NCBI GenBank assembly: GCA_001404055.1
Contig: CXTY01000005.1
Coordinates: 310,001-374,000 of the forward strand
DNA length: 64,000 nt
From: Roseibium album
Lineage (GTDB): Bacteria > Pseudomonadota > Alphaproteobacteria > Rhizobiales > Stappiaceae
Reading direction: 5' to 3'
Part shown: positions 8,289-17,045 of the stretch, in pieces
How the letters are laid out: each line of letters begins with the position of its first letter
Numbering within the stretch: the first letter of the stretch is position 1
Notes under the pieces: model-generated
What the model was told of the DNA's origin: nothing
What the model saw: the letters and a program-made list of their open reading frames with translations, nothing else
Database searches by the model: none
Made by a program: the position numbers and the translations under genes

Positions 8289-11249
8289 TTATGCTGCAGA
8301 TTGAGCAGCGTCCCATTCCCGCAACGCGTTCGCATCGCGCAAGGTCACCTCAGGATAGTCCGGATCGGAGCCGACCTCGGGCAAAATCTTCCAGGAACGT
8401 GCACATTTCTGGCCGTCCGCAAGACCTGGGACGACAGCAACACCGGTGGTGTCGTCCAGAGTGAAAGCGTCTGACGTGGCAGGTTCGGAGGTGAGCGTCA
8501 GTTGACTTGTTATCGCAATATCGGCCATGTCCCTGCCTTCCAGAGCTTTCATCAGCTCCGGGTCAGTGACATGAACGATCGGGTGTGCTTCGAGCGAAGA
8601 ACCGATCCGTTTTTCGCGGCGCTCAATTTCCAAAGCACCCGTAATCACTCTACGCACGGTCTTGATCTTTACCCATTTGGCAGCGAGTACGTCATCTTTC
8701 CACGCTGCAGGAACGACCGGGAACTGTTCCAGATGAACAGACGTGTCTTCGCCATAGCGTGAAACCCAGGTTTCATCCATAGTGAAAGGCAACATGGGCG
8801 CGAGCCAGGTGACCAGGCAGTTGAACACCTTGTCAATCACGAACAGCGATGCCTTGCGGCGGGTAGAGGAAGCCGCGTCACAGTAAAGCGCGTCCTTGCG
8901 GATGTCGACATAGAACGCGGACAACTCAACCGTCATGAAAGTAAAGAGCTGGTGAAAGATCTTTTTGTAATCGAACTCCCAGTAGGCTTCACGAACCATT
9001 TCATCGAGTTCTGCGAGCCTGTGAAGCATTAACCGCTCCAGCTCAGGCATCTCGGAAAATGAGACCTCTTCCCCCGTCGCATGAGACAGCGAGCCGAGCA
9101 TCCAGCGCAGTGTGTTGCGCAGTTTACGGTAGCTGTCGACGTTGGTCTTGATGATTTCCTGTCCGAGGCGCTGGTCTTCCCAATAGTCAGTTGAGGCCAC
9201 CCACAAACGCAGGATATCCGCACCATATTGTTTGATGATGTCCTGCGGGAAAACCTGGTTGTTCAACGACTTTGACATTTTACGGCCGTCTTCAGCCATT
9301 GTGAAGCCGTGGGTCAGAACCGCGTCATAAGGCGCGTGACCCCGGGTGCCACAGCTTTCCAGCAAAGAGGAGTGGAACCAGCCACGGTGCTGGTCGGAAC
9401 CCTCCAGGTAAAGCACGTAGTCATTACCACCTTCGGTTTTACGCTTCGGATTCAGATCTTCGCGTTGTTCCATGACGAACGCATGGGTAGAACCTGAATC
9501 GAACCAGACATCCAAAATGTCGGTGACCATGTCCCATTCATCGGCAGGATAATCCTTGCCAAGGAAACGTTCTTTTGCACCATCTGCGTACCAGGCATCA
9601 GCACCTTCTGCGGAAAAGGCATCAAAGACCCGCTTGTTGACTGTTTCGTCTTTCAGGATTTCTGCGCTGTCCTTGCGGATGAAGACGGTGATCGGAACAC
9701 CCCAGGCGCGTTGACGGGACAGAACCCAGTCTGGCCGGTTTTCAATCATCGAATGCAGGCGTTTCTGGCCGCCCCCGGGTATGAACCGTGTTTCGTCAAT
9801 TGCGGTCAGCGCTCTTGCCCGCAGCGTGTCGCCTTCACCGGAAAGCGTTTTGTCCATATGGACGAACCATTGCGGTGTATTGCGGAAGATGACCGGTTTC
9901 TTGGAACGCCAGGAATGCGGGTAGGAGTGGGTCATGCGGCCAAGGCCGATCAGATTTCCACTCTCCTTCAGTCTCTCGATGACTGCCTTGTTGGCTTTGC
10001 CCTTTTCGCCCTTGTGGGTGATGACTTCAAAGCCGTCAAACCCGGGTGCATCCTTGGTATAAAAACCGTCATCTGCGACCGTGAAGGGGATCGCCGTGTC
10101 GATGCCGCGTGCTTCAAGGTCGGCGCGTTTATCCATCCAGATTTCAAAGTCGTCTGAACCGTGGCCGGGCGCGGTATGCACAAAGCCTGTGCCGGCGTCA
10201 TCGGTGACGTGGGTGCCGTCAAGAAGTGGCACATCAAATTCGTACCCCCCGAGATCGAGATCTGCGAGCGGATGAGCCAGGGTCAGGGACGCGAGTTCGT
10301 CTGCAGTGACAGCGCGAACGAGTTTGAAATCGTTGATCCGAGCGTTTTTGAAGACATCAGCAGCCAGTGCATCGGCCAGGATCAGCAGATCGCCCTGTTG
10401 CACCCAGTTGTCGTCCGGAAGGCCTTCCTGCGTGACCTCATAGAGGTTGTAAGCAATGCGTGAGGAAAAACAGACAGCGCGGTTGCCCGGGATAGTCCAG
10501 GGTGTCGTCGTCCAGATCACGACGGATGCATCGAGAAGCTGCTCAACGGCCTCTTCATCGTTTCCGCCCGCAGTAACAACCGGGAACTTCACCCAGATCA
10601 TGTCGGACTTGTAGTCCTGGTATTCAATTTCAGCTTCAGCGAGCGCCGTTTTTTCAACGACAGACCACATCACCGGCTTGGAACCGCGATAAAGCTGGCC
10701 CGACATGGCAAATTTCATCAGTTCCTGAGCAATGATCGCTTCACTTTCAAAGCGCATCGTCAGATACGGATTGTCCCAGTCGCCTTCAATGCCGAGACGT
10801 TTGAATTCCTTGCGCTGCACGTCAATCCAGTGTTCCGCAAATTCTCGGCATTCCTGACGGAACTCGTTGATTGGCACCTCGTCCTTGTTCTTGCCTTTGG
10901 CGCGGTACTGTTCCTCGATCTTCCATTCGATCGGCAGGCCGTGGCAGTCCCAGCCCGGAACATAATTGCTCTCATAGCCAGTCATCTGCATGGAGCGGGC
11001 GACGATGTCCTTTAGCGTCTTGTTGAGCGCGTGACCGATATGAATGTTGCCATTTGCGTAGGGAGGACCGTCGTGAAGCACAAATTTGTCACGGGTTTTT
11101 CCCTGCTCACGCAGTTTCTTGTAAATTTCGAGCTGTTCCCAGCGCGCCAGGATTTCCGGTTCCTTCTTGGGCAGGCCAGCCCGCATCGGGAAATCGGTTT
11201 TTGGAAGGTTGAGCGTTTGAGAATAGTCGCGTTTGTCTGTCTCGGTCAT
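8289..11249 (-). CDS. ileS: Isoleucyl-tRNA synthetase
   Basis: The 986-residue class I enzyme charges tRNA-Ile with isoleucine. It has the HIGH motif in [15 protein letters not shown], the KMSKS motif in [12 protein letters not shown], the CP1 editing domain and the anticodon-binding domain. I start it at the ATG at 11249 ([10 protein letters not shown]), not the in-frame ATG at 11288, since homologues begin near this sequence. The C-terminal zinc ribbon is degenerate: only the first Cys of GQKCARSW remains and the later Cys pair is absent. It heads the lspA-DUF3035-M16 run. Confidence 0.98.
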   Translation of the reverse strand: MTETDKRDYSQTLNLPKTDFPMRAGLPKKEPEILARWEQLEIYKKLREQGKTRDKFVLHDGPPYANGNIHIGHALNKTLKDIVARSMQMTGYESNYVPGWDCHGLPIEWKIEEQYRAKGKNKDEVPINEFRQECREFAEHWIDVQRKEFKRLGIEGDWDNPYLTMRFESEAIIAQELMKFAMSGQLYRGSKPVMWSVVEKTALAEAEIEYQDYKSDMIWVKFPVVTAGGNDEEAVEQLLDASVVIWTTTPWTIPGNRAVCFSSRIAYNLYEVTQEGLPDDNWVQQGDLLILADALAADVFKNARINDFKLVRAVTADELASLTLAHPLADLDLGGYEFDVPLLDGTHVTDDAGTGFVHTAPGHGSDDFEIWMDKRADLEARGIDTAIPFTVADDGFYTKDAPGFDGFEVITHKGEKGKANKAVIERLKESGNLIGLGRMTHSYPHSWRSKKPVIFRNTPQWFVHMDKTLSGEGDTLRARALTAIDETRFIPGGGQKRLHSMIENRPDWVLSRQRAWGVPITVFIRKDSAEILKDETVNKRVFDAFSAEGADAWYADGAKERFLGKDYPADEWDMVTDILDVWFDSGSTHAFVMEQREDLNPKRKTEGGNDYVLYLEGSDQHRGWFHSSLLESCGTRGHAPYDAVLTHGFTMAEDGRKMSKSLNNQVFPQDIIKQYGADILRLWVASTDYWEDQRLGQEIIKTNVDSYRKLRNTLRWMLGSLSHATGEEVSFSEMPELERLMLHRLAELDEMVREAYWEFDYKKIFHQLFTFMTVELSAFYVDIRKDALYCDAASSTRRKASLFVIDKVFNCLVTWLAPMLPFTMDETWVSRYGEDTSVHLEQFPVVPAAWKDDVLAAKWVKIKTVRRVITGALEIERREKRIGSSLEAHPIVHVTDPELMKALEGRDMADIAITSQLTLTSEPATSDAFTLDDTTGVAVVPGLADGQKCARSWKILPEVGSDPDYPEVTLRDANALREWDAAQSAA

Positions 11250-11629
11250 CGTCAGGTAGATCCGGTCGTACGGGCACAGCGCCCGCAATCATAATTAAGG
11301 GTGTTTGCAGGTCTGTTTCCAGACCGCAATATATACAGGAAGAACCCGGTCCCTGGCGCCGCTTGAACGCATCAGCCGAAGGCCGGGCAGGTAATTCGCG
11401 TGATCGCGACCATCGGTGAACCGATAAATATGAGAGCCATATGATGCATGGCATGGGACATAGCAGCACTTCGCGCGTGAATAAAGATGTTCTGGCATTT
11501 CTCGGATCGTTTGCGCCTCATATACGCTGAAAAGACACGTAACTGCAGCCGAGTAACTGAATGTAGACGTCTGTCCCCCACTAATAAGGCCGACGCAAAA
11601 GAGGCAAGTCCAGGCAAACCCGGCAACAC
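11250..11629. other. Divergent intergenic region between ileS and the GT87 gene
   Basis: About 380 bases separate the two divergent genes. Minus-strand open frames here have no ribosome-binding site and no recognisable product. I see no T-box-like leader, tRNA or clear operator. It presumably holds the promoters of ileS and of the gene at 11630. Confidence 0.5.
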
Positions 11630-12916
11630 ATGGCAATTGGCAATAAAACCGAAACGCTAGATGAAGCGGCCAGCTCCAATGCAGGCGGGTTGTGGCATCG
11701 TGGTGTACGCTCGGGTGACTGGCTAACCTGGGACAGGATTGGTTTTGCGTGTTTGTGTTCGGGCATTGGCCTGACACTCGGATTAATCTGGATGTTGGTC
11801 ATTCCGAACAGTTTCGGGTCACCGAACGGCACACTCCTGATGGACTATTTGAGTTTCTGGCTTGCCGGACAACAGGCTCTGCAGGGAACACCCGAGTTGG
11901 CCTACATTCCCACTGAGTTCGCTTCCATACAAAAGCAGTTTTCTGGATCGGATACTGTCTTTGGGTTCTTTTATCCGCCGACTTTTCAGCTTTTGCAGAG
12001 CATATTTGCGTTTTTGCCTTACAAGGTCGCGTTTGCCGCATTTATCGTTTTGACGACCGGTTTGTTGTGTATTGCCTGCCGCATGATTTCGGGAAGCTGG
12101 CTGTATGCCGCCAGTCTCATACTCATTCCAGCCTGTGCAAATAACGCCTTTCATGGCCAGAATGCAGCATTGACTGCGGCGCTTTACGCGTTGTTTCTCA
12201 TCGGGATTGAACGAAACCGGCTGATATGGGCTGGAGTCGCACTTGGCATCCTGACGATCAAACCTCAACTCGGGATATTGATCCCCGTTGCGCTTATCGC
12301 CAGTCAGAATTGGCGAACGTTTTTGAGTGCGTCGCTGACCACAATTGTGTTTGCAGGTCTGAGTGCTGCTGTTCTGGGTCTCGGTGTCTGGCAGGTGTTT
12401 TGGGAACAGGCACCTGTTGCCGCCGCAATGATGGAGCTTGGCGGCGTTGAATGGGGCAAGATGATCTCGGTTTACGGCAGTGCCAGGTTCCTGGGACTGG
12501 GACACACAGCGGCGATGTCGGTACAGATTGTTGTTTCGGTCGTTGCTGCAACAAGTGTTTGGTTCGCCTGGCGCCGGTCAGCTGACATGGCGGTGCGGGC
12601 ATTGGTGCTAGTGGGTGCAGCCTTGCTGGTCACACCTTTTGCACTCACCTACGATCTGACCTTGCTGGTCGTGCCGTGCGCTTTCCTGATCAGGGAGGGC
12701 TTGAAAAACAGATTTCTACCTTATGAAAAGGCAACCCTCTTTTTCGTGATCGGACTGTCTGCCTCGACTGGCCCGCTCGCTATCTGGTTGGGGCTACCCA
12801 TTGCACCCCTGTTGCCAATGTTGACGCTGCTATTGGGTTTACGGCGTCTTATGAGCGCAAATGCGTCGGCTCAGGCAACGCCAAATCCCAACCGAATTGG
12901 CGCCGCTTCAATTTGA
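11630..12916 (+). CDS. GT87 (DUF2029) family membrane glycosyltransferase-like protein
   Basis: The 428-residue protein has about nine to ten hydrophobic segments. Its early loop, MDYLSFWLAGQQALQGTPELAY, followed by FFYPPTFQLLQ, is characteristic of the GT87/DUF2029 polyprenol-phosphate-mannose-dependent mannosyltransferase family, which adds sugars on the outer side of the inner membrane. The early Asp of MDYLSFW would be the catalytic candidate. Acceptor and donor are not known here. The 3' end overlaps the convergent transporter gene by 9 bases. Family assignment is good, exact function open. Confidence 0.8.
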   Translation: MAIGNKTETLDEAASSNAGGLWHRGVRSGDWLTWDRIGFACLCSGIGLTLGLIWMLVIPNSFGSPNGTLLMDYLSFWLAGQQALQGTPELAYIPTEFASIQKQFSGSDTVFGFFYPPTFQLLQSIFAFLPYKVAFAAFIVLTTGLLCIACRMISGSWLYAASLILIPACANNAFHGQNAALTAALYALFLIGIERNRLIWAGVALGILTIKPQLGILIPVALIASQNWRTFLSASLTTIVFAGLSAAVLGLGVWQVFWEQAPVAAAMMELGGVEWGKMISVYGSARFLGLGHTAAMSVQIVVSVVAATSVWFAWRRSADMAVRALVLVGAALLVTPFALTYDLTLLVVPCAFLIREGLKNRFLPYEKATLFFVIGLSASTGPLAIWLGLPIAPLLPMLTLLLGLRRLMSANASAQATPNPNRIGAASI

Positions 12917-13834
12917 AGAATGCGAACTTTGTAAGTGTTCCCTGTGCGCAATATAAAGGCCGCTGCCCACGATCAGGGCAATTCCGAGCCAGGTGGGCCC
13001 ATCGGGAAAATCCGAAAAGACAAGATATCCGAACAGCGTGGCGCTGACGATCTCAACGTATTGCAGCGGTGCCAGCATGCTTGTGCTGCCGCGCTGAAAT
13101 GCTGCAACCACAAGTCCGTGTGCTGCAAAAGAGATCAGACCAATCAAGGCAAGCAGGCCGGTCTGAGCACTGGTTGGCAGGACAAATTCGACGCCCTCAT
13201 AGCCGATAAGATTTCCGATCAGTAGCGCTGCACCGAGGATCAGCGAACCCGACAGACCTGCACTGAACTGAATGGTCAGTAGGCCGTCTTTGACAGGATA
13301 GAGCCGGTTGAGCAGAAGATAAAAGGAAAACAGGAAGGCGGTTGCCACGGGAAGTAGGCTGACAAGGCCGATTTCGGCCAGATTTGGCCGAAGAATAATG
13401 ATGGCGCCCAGAAGGCCGACCAGAATTGCGCCTATCCTTCGGATGCCGACCTGTTCTTTCAAAATCAGCACCGCAAGAACGGTCAACACCATGGGCTCGA
13501 TGAAGAAGATTGAAATCGCAGTGGCAACGGACATGAATTTCACTGCGGTGAAAAAGCACAAGGATGCTGCAGCCAGTAAAATGCCGCGCAAATAATTGAT
13601 GAAGGGCTGCTCTCCTTTCAACCGGGTCAAGCGGCCGGTCACTGTGGCCAAGCCCAGGCAAATCAGGAACTGAAATAGAAACCTGCCAAACGTTATTTCA
13701 AGCGGAGGAAGGTCCGCTGACAGGAACTTGGCGATGATGTCCATGATGGGAACGATCAGCATCGCTGATGTCATCAGGAAAATCGCCCAAAGTGGATTCT
13801 GTTCGATAGAGGTCTGTGCCCTGGCCTGCGTCAC
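12908..13834 (-). CDS. EamA/DMT-superfamily transporter
   Basis: The 308-residue protein has about ten hydrophobic segments in two repeated EamA halves, as in drug/metabolite transporters of the RhaT/YdcZ-like group. It starts with GTG at 13834, sharing GTGA with the TGA stop of ribF, so it is probably translated by coupling to ribF. The substrate cannot be told; adjacency to the riboflavin kinase gene is suggestive of a small-metabolite exporter or importer but is not proof. Its stop overlaps the end of the convergent GT87 gene. Confidence 0.9.
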   Translation of the reverse strand: MTQARAQTSIEQNPLWAIFLMTSAMLIVPIMDIIAKFLSADLPPLEITFGRFLFQFLICLGLATVTGRLTRLKGEQPFINYLRGILLAAASLCFFTAVKFMSVATAISIFFIEPMVLTVLAVLILKEQVGIRRIGAILVGLLGAIIILRPNLAEIGLVSLLPVATAFLFSFYLLLNRLYPVKDGLLTIQFSAGLSGSLILGAALLIGNLIGYEGVEFVLPTSAQTGLLALIGLISFAAHGLVVAAFQRGSTSMLAPLQYVEIVSATLFGYLVFSDFPDGPTWLGIALIVGSGLYIAHREHLQSSHSSN

Positions 13835-14829
13835 TCGGCAGAGTCCAGCAGCCTCAGGTCGATCTCTGATAGCGGTTGGATCGAGGCAAGAGCCGCCCGG
13901 GCTTCTTCGCTGTCCTTGTCCATCTGGGCGACCAGCGCTTCCGCAGAATTGAAACTCTCTTCGCCTCTCAAGCGGGAAATCAGATGCACTCTCATCGTCT
14001 GGTCATAGAGATCGCCCGTGAAATCGAACAAGTGCACTTCGAATAGGGGGCGTCCGTTGTCAAAGGTCGGGCGGCGACCATAACTTGCCACACCATCAAA
14101 CAAACCGTCCCGTGTCCTCACCTTGACTGCATATATCCCCTGGAGCAGTGGACAATTCTCACCAAGCTGAAGATTGGCGGTCGGATAGCCGAGATCGCGG
14201 CCTCGCTTATCACCATGTTGCACGTCTGCTTCAAAAAACCAGCGATAACCCAGCAGTCCATTGGCCTGGGCAATATCTCCGCGCTCCAGGCTCGCGCGAA
14301 TGCGGGTAGACGAAATGACCTCTGCGCCTTCGTCTTCTTCCTGCTGAACAATAGTCACCCCAAAACCATGCTCGGCTCCGGCGGCGCGCAGATAGTCCGG
14401 CGTACCCTGCCGCGCCCGGCCGAAATGAAAATCATATCCTGTGACAGCGTGTGAAATACCGAGCGTATCAATCAGAATGTCTTGCACAAAGGCACTGGCC
14501 TCAACACCGGCAAATTCTTTGGTGAAGGGCAAGATCAAAGCACCATCCAGTCCGCATACCTGCAGCACTTCCAGTTTCAATGCTGGTGGCGTCAGGCGGT
14601 AGACGGGTTTTGCCGGATTGAAGACAGTGCGTGGGTGTGGCTCGAAACTCATGGCAAAAACGGGGTGATGTGTCCCGTGGCCCAGCCCGAATGCCGCATC
14701 CAGAACGGCACGGTGACCTCTGTGCACACCATCGAAATTGCCGATCGCTACGATGCCGCCCTTCAAAGCCTCGGGAAATGCGTCCAGATTTTCGACAATC
14801 AAAAATTTGGAAGAATCAGACAGGCGCAT
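13831..14829 (-). CDS. ribF: Bifunctional riboflavin kinase/FAD synthetase
   Basis: This 332-residue enzyme makes FMN from riboflavin and then FAD. The N-terminal nucleotidyltransferase motif GNFDGVHRGH and the C-terminal flavokinase motif GRDLGYPTANL, followed by QGIYAV, are both present. The start is the ATG at 14829 with AAAGGT upstream; an in-frame start at 14901 would add a poorly conserved extension. It is followed with a 4-base overlap by the EamA transporter. The MaoC gene lies 174 bases upstream on the same strand. Confidence 0.96.
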   Translation of the reverse strand: MRLSDSSKFLIVENLDAFPEALKGGIVAIGNFDGVHRGHRAVLDAAFGLGHGTHHPVFAMSFEPHPRTVFNPAKPVYRLTPPALKLEVLQVCGLDGALILPFTKEFAGVEASAFVQDILIDTLGISHAVTGYDFHFGRARQGTPDYLRAAGAEHGFGVTIVQQEEDEGAEVISSTRIRASLERGDIAQANGLLGYRWFFEADVQHGDKRGRDLGYPTANLQLGENCPLLQGIYAVKVRTRDGLFDGVASYGRRPTFDNGRPLFEVHLFDFTGDLYDQTMRVHLISRLRGEESFNSAEALVAQMDKDSEEARAALASIQPLSEIDLRLLDSAE

Positions 14830-15003
14830 GCGGCAGACCTTTGAGCGATGAACAGCCAGAACCGGACCGGTCCTGTTGAGAGGATTGGCAGAAGAGCGCA
14901 CCAGCAGGCCGGTTCACGCGCGCCGAAGTGGAACCTGCCGCCAAGATAGACAAAGGTCAAGGTCGGGAGAGGGTGAAGATCGGGGCCTATTCGACTGCTT
15001 CAG

Positions 15004-15450
15004 TCAGAGCCCAGACCGGTCTTCACCGCGGCTCGGCACCTTGACGAGGGCCTCTCCCTCCAAAACCACCGTGTCATCAACGCTGCAAATGCAGGAAAGT
15101 TTTGCGCGATTGCCGCGCTCTGTCAGTTCTTCGACAGTTACCGTCACCTTGACATCATCACCGATTTTGACAGGCGCTTTGAAGTTGAGTGTCTGGGACA
15201 GGTAAATTGCGCCGGGGCCAGGAAGGCGTGTGCCAAGCACCGCCGAAATCAGACTTGCCGTATAAAGCCCGTGTGCAATGCGCGTTTTGAATGGAGTGCG
15301 AGCTGCGAAATGTTCCGAAAGATGAATCGGGTTGCGATCGCCGGATACTTCCGCGAATCCGACCACATCAGATGAACTGACGTGTTTGACGAGTTCTTCA
15401 CTCATTCCAGTTTTTAGGTCTTCGAAACAGAGTTTCTGCAGTTCCAACAT
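15004..15450 (-). CDS. MaoC-family enoyl-CoA hydratase/dehydratase
   Basis: The 148-residue protein is a single hot-dog-fold MaoC domain with the hydratase-2 signature: SGDRNPIHLSEHFA, in which Asp and His are catalytic, and then RIAHGLYTASLISAVLG. R-specific hydratases of this size add water to trans-2-enoyl-CoA and feed PHA synthesis or fatty-acid metabolism. No PHA gene is seen nearby, so the physiological substrate is open. Confidence 0.93.
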   Translation of the reverse strand: MLELQKLCFEDLKTGMSEELVKHVSSSDVVGFAEVSGDRNPIHLSEHFAARTPFKTRIAHGLYTASLISAVLGTRLPGPGAIYLSQTLNFKAPVKIGDDVKVTVTVEELTERGNRAKLSCICSVDDTVVLEGEALVKVPSRGEDRSGL

Positions 15451-15608
15451 CGCTAATTCTGCCCTGATTGGTCTTTTTCAAGCATCACGGAAGCTAGGCT
15501 TCCCAAGGTTTTCTGGCAATTGTGCTTTGGGCGAAGAAAAAAAGCGCGCGTTATTAACGGTCTTTTCAGGGGCAGGGCTTAAGTTGTGTTGAGTGTGGGG
15601 AGGTGAGG

Positions 15609-15624
15609 ACACAAATAGTTGTGT
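15609..15624. promoter_or_regulatory. Small inverted repeat upstream of the cheY-like gene
   Basis: ACACAA, spacer ATAG and TTGTGT form a perfect 6+4+6 palindrome about 80 bases before the start of the CheY-like gene, in a region that should contain its promoter. It could be an operator. It is short enough to arise by chance. Confidence 0.25.
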
Positions 15625-15702
15625 TGCTCTCCTTCAAAGTCATATCGCGTTTCCAACGGCCCACGGCCAGGGGCCGCGCCAATTGACAGTATGGAGTAGA
15701 CA

Positions 15703-16086
15703 ATGGCCCTTGATCTTCAGATGCCGGTCCTCGTGGTCGATGACTACAAAACGATGATTCGCATCATTCGGAACCTTTTGAAACAACTTGGTTTCGAGGA
15801 CATCGACGACGCTGCGGACGGCACCGAAGCATTGGAAAAGATGAAACAGCGCCGTTACGGCCTGGTGATTTCCGACTGGAATATGGAACCGATGACCGGT
15901 TACGAACTGCTCAAGCAGGTTCGTGCCGATAGCGGTCTCAGCAAGACACCATTCATCATGGTGACAGCGGAATCCAAGACAGAAAACGTCATCGCCGCCA
16001 AAAAGGCAGGCGTGAACAACTACATCGTGAAGCCGTTCAATGCGCAAACATTGAAAGGCAAGATCGAGGCCGTGTTCTCCGAATAG
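15703..16086 (+). CDS. CheY-like single-domain response regulator
   Basis: The 127 residues form a lone receiver domain with the acidic pair D13/D14, phosphoacceptor D58 (ISDWNM), T88 and K110 (VKPF), all expected for an active CheY. CheY-P binds the flagellar switch to change rotation. No histidine kinase is next to it, but a CheZ-like gene follows after a hairpin, so the two probably make a phosphorylation/dephosphorylation pair. It could also serve a non-flagellar pathway. Confidence 0.92.
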   Translation: MALDLQMPVLVVDDYKTMIRIIRNLLKQLGFEDIDDAADGTEALEKMKQRRYGLVISDWNMEPMTGYELLKQVRADSGLSKTPFIMVTAESKTENVIAAKKAGVNNYIVKPFNAQTLKGKIEAVFSE

Positions 16087-16096
16087 TATCTTGCAT

Positions 16097-16139
16097 CTGG
16101 CGGAGATAAACGCGTGGGGCGTTTCTCCGCTGATGCCAG
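16097..16139 (+). repeat. Imperfect hairpin between cheY-like and cheZ-like genes
   Basis: CTGGC and GGAGATAAACGC pair, with a small bulge, with GCGTTTCTCC and GCCAG around a GTGG loop. It begins 10 bases after the cheY stop and has no U-run. It may attenuate or stabilise the transcript so that the two genes are expressed at different levels. Confidence 0.45.
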
Positions 16140-16267
16140 ACGGATAGGCTAGTTGGTTTCTGTTTTGCGGATTACGCAGAGCGGGGCAATTCAGGCATGT
16201 CCGGAAAGTAAAGGCGGTCCACTGGACCAGCTTATAGGGGGTGCTTTCAAATGGTGAGGCAGAACTG

Positions 16268-16942
16268 ATGGCCAATATGAATCAGGAAAACGTTGCCCGC
16301 GTTATCGATTTCCTGCAAGAAAACAAAAATCGCGAAGGCGAAGTTTCCTTAAATGATGTGATGCATCTGGCCGAAGTAATGTCAGGGTCAATGCATGACT
16401 TTCTGTCGACGGTACAGCCTGCCGTAACAGATGAGCTCACATTGATTGCCAGGGAAATTTCACGCATGAAGGATGAAATTTCCCAATTGCGTGCGAACGA
16501 CATGACCGGCAACAAAATACCGGATGCCGGCCGTGAACTGGATGCGATCGTCGAGGCGACGGAAGAAGCCACGAACTCGATCATGGAGGCGGCCGAAGAA
16601 ATCATGGGCGCCGACACCAGTGACACCGAGGCTTATCAAGACCTGGTCAGCAACAAGATGATCAGTATTTTTGAAGCCTGCACGTTCCAGGACATTACGG
16701 GCCAGAGGATTTCGAAGGTTGTTACAACGCTCAGCTACATTGAAGAGCGTGTGACATCTTTCATCGAACATCTTCGCATTCCTGAAGATCTGGATGCAGC
16801 CCCGGATGATTCCGAGGAAGAACGCCGCAAGCGTGATTTGATCCTGCACGGACCGCAGCATAGCGGTGAAGGTGTTTCGCAGGACGATATTGACGCGATG
16901 CTGAGCGGAGGCCAGGCTGATATCGACAAGCTGTTCGACTAA
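16268..16942 (+). CDS. cheZ: CheZ-like protein phosphatase with FliM-like C-terminal motif
   Basis: The 224-residue protein is largely helical and contains the CheZ signature EACTFQDITGQRISKVV; D142 and Q146 match the Asp and Gln that E. coli CheZ inserts into the CheY-P active site. I start at the ATG at 16268 with GGTGAGG upstream; the GTG at 16241 has its purine run directly adjacent. The tail has SQDDIDAMLSG (204-214) and then QADIDKLF, closely resembling the N-terminal CheY-binding peptide of FliM. The function inferred is CheY-P dephosphorylation. A strong terminator follows. Confidence 0.85.
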   Translation: MANMNQENVARVIDFLQENKNREGEVSLNDVMHLAEVMSGSMHDFLSTVQPAVTDELTLIAREISRMKDEISQLRANDMTGNKIPDAGRELDAIVEATEEATNSIMEAAEEIMGADTSDTEAYQDLVSNKMISIFEACTFQDITGQRISKVVTTLSYIEERVTSFIEHLRIPEDLDAAPDDSEEERRKRDLILHGPQHSGEGVSQDDIDAMLSGGQADIDKLFD

Positions 16943-16973
16943 CTCAGCTTCATTCCGGTATTTCCAAGAATTT

Positions 16974-17004
16974 AAAAGGGTCCTCTGATTGAGGGCCCTT
17001 TTTT
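16974..17004 (+). terminator. Rho-independent terminator after the cheZ-like gene
   Basis: AAAAGGGTCCTC, loop TGATT and GAGGGCCCTT form a stem with one G-U pair, running into six T residues. Confidence 0.92.
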
Positions 17005-17045
17005 ATGCCAGGTTTTGTCCGTCTTATTCGAACCTGTGTGCGGCC

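Noticed and set aside
11295..11777. Minus-strand frame upstream of ileS
   Set aside because: No ribosome-binding site, unusual composition, and it overlaps the start of the GT87 gene.
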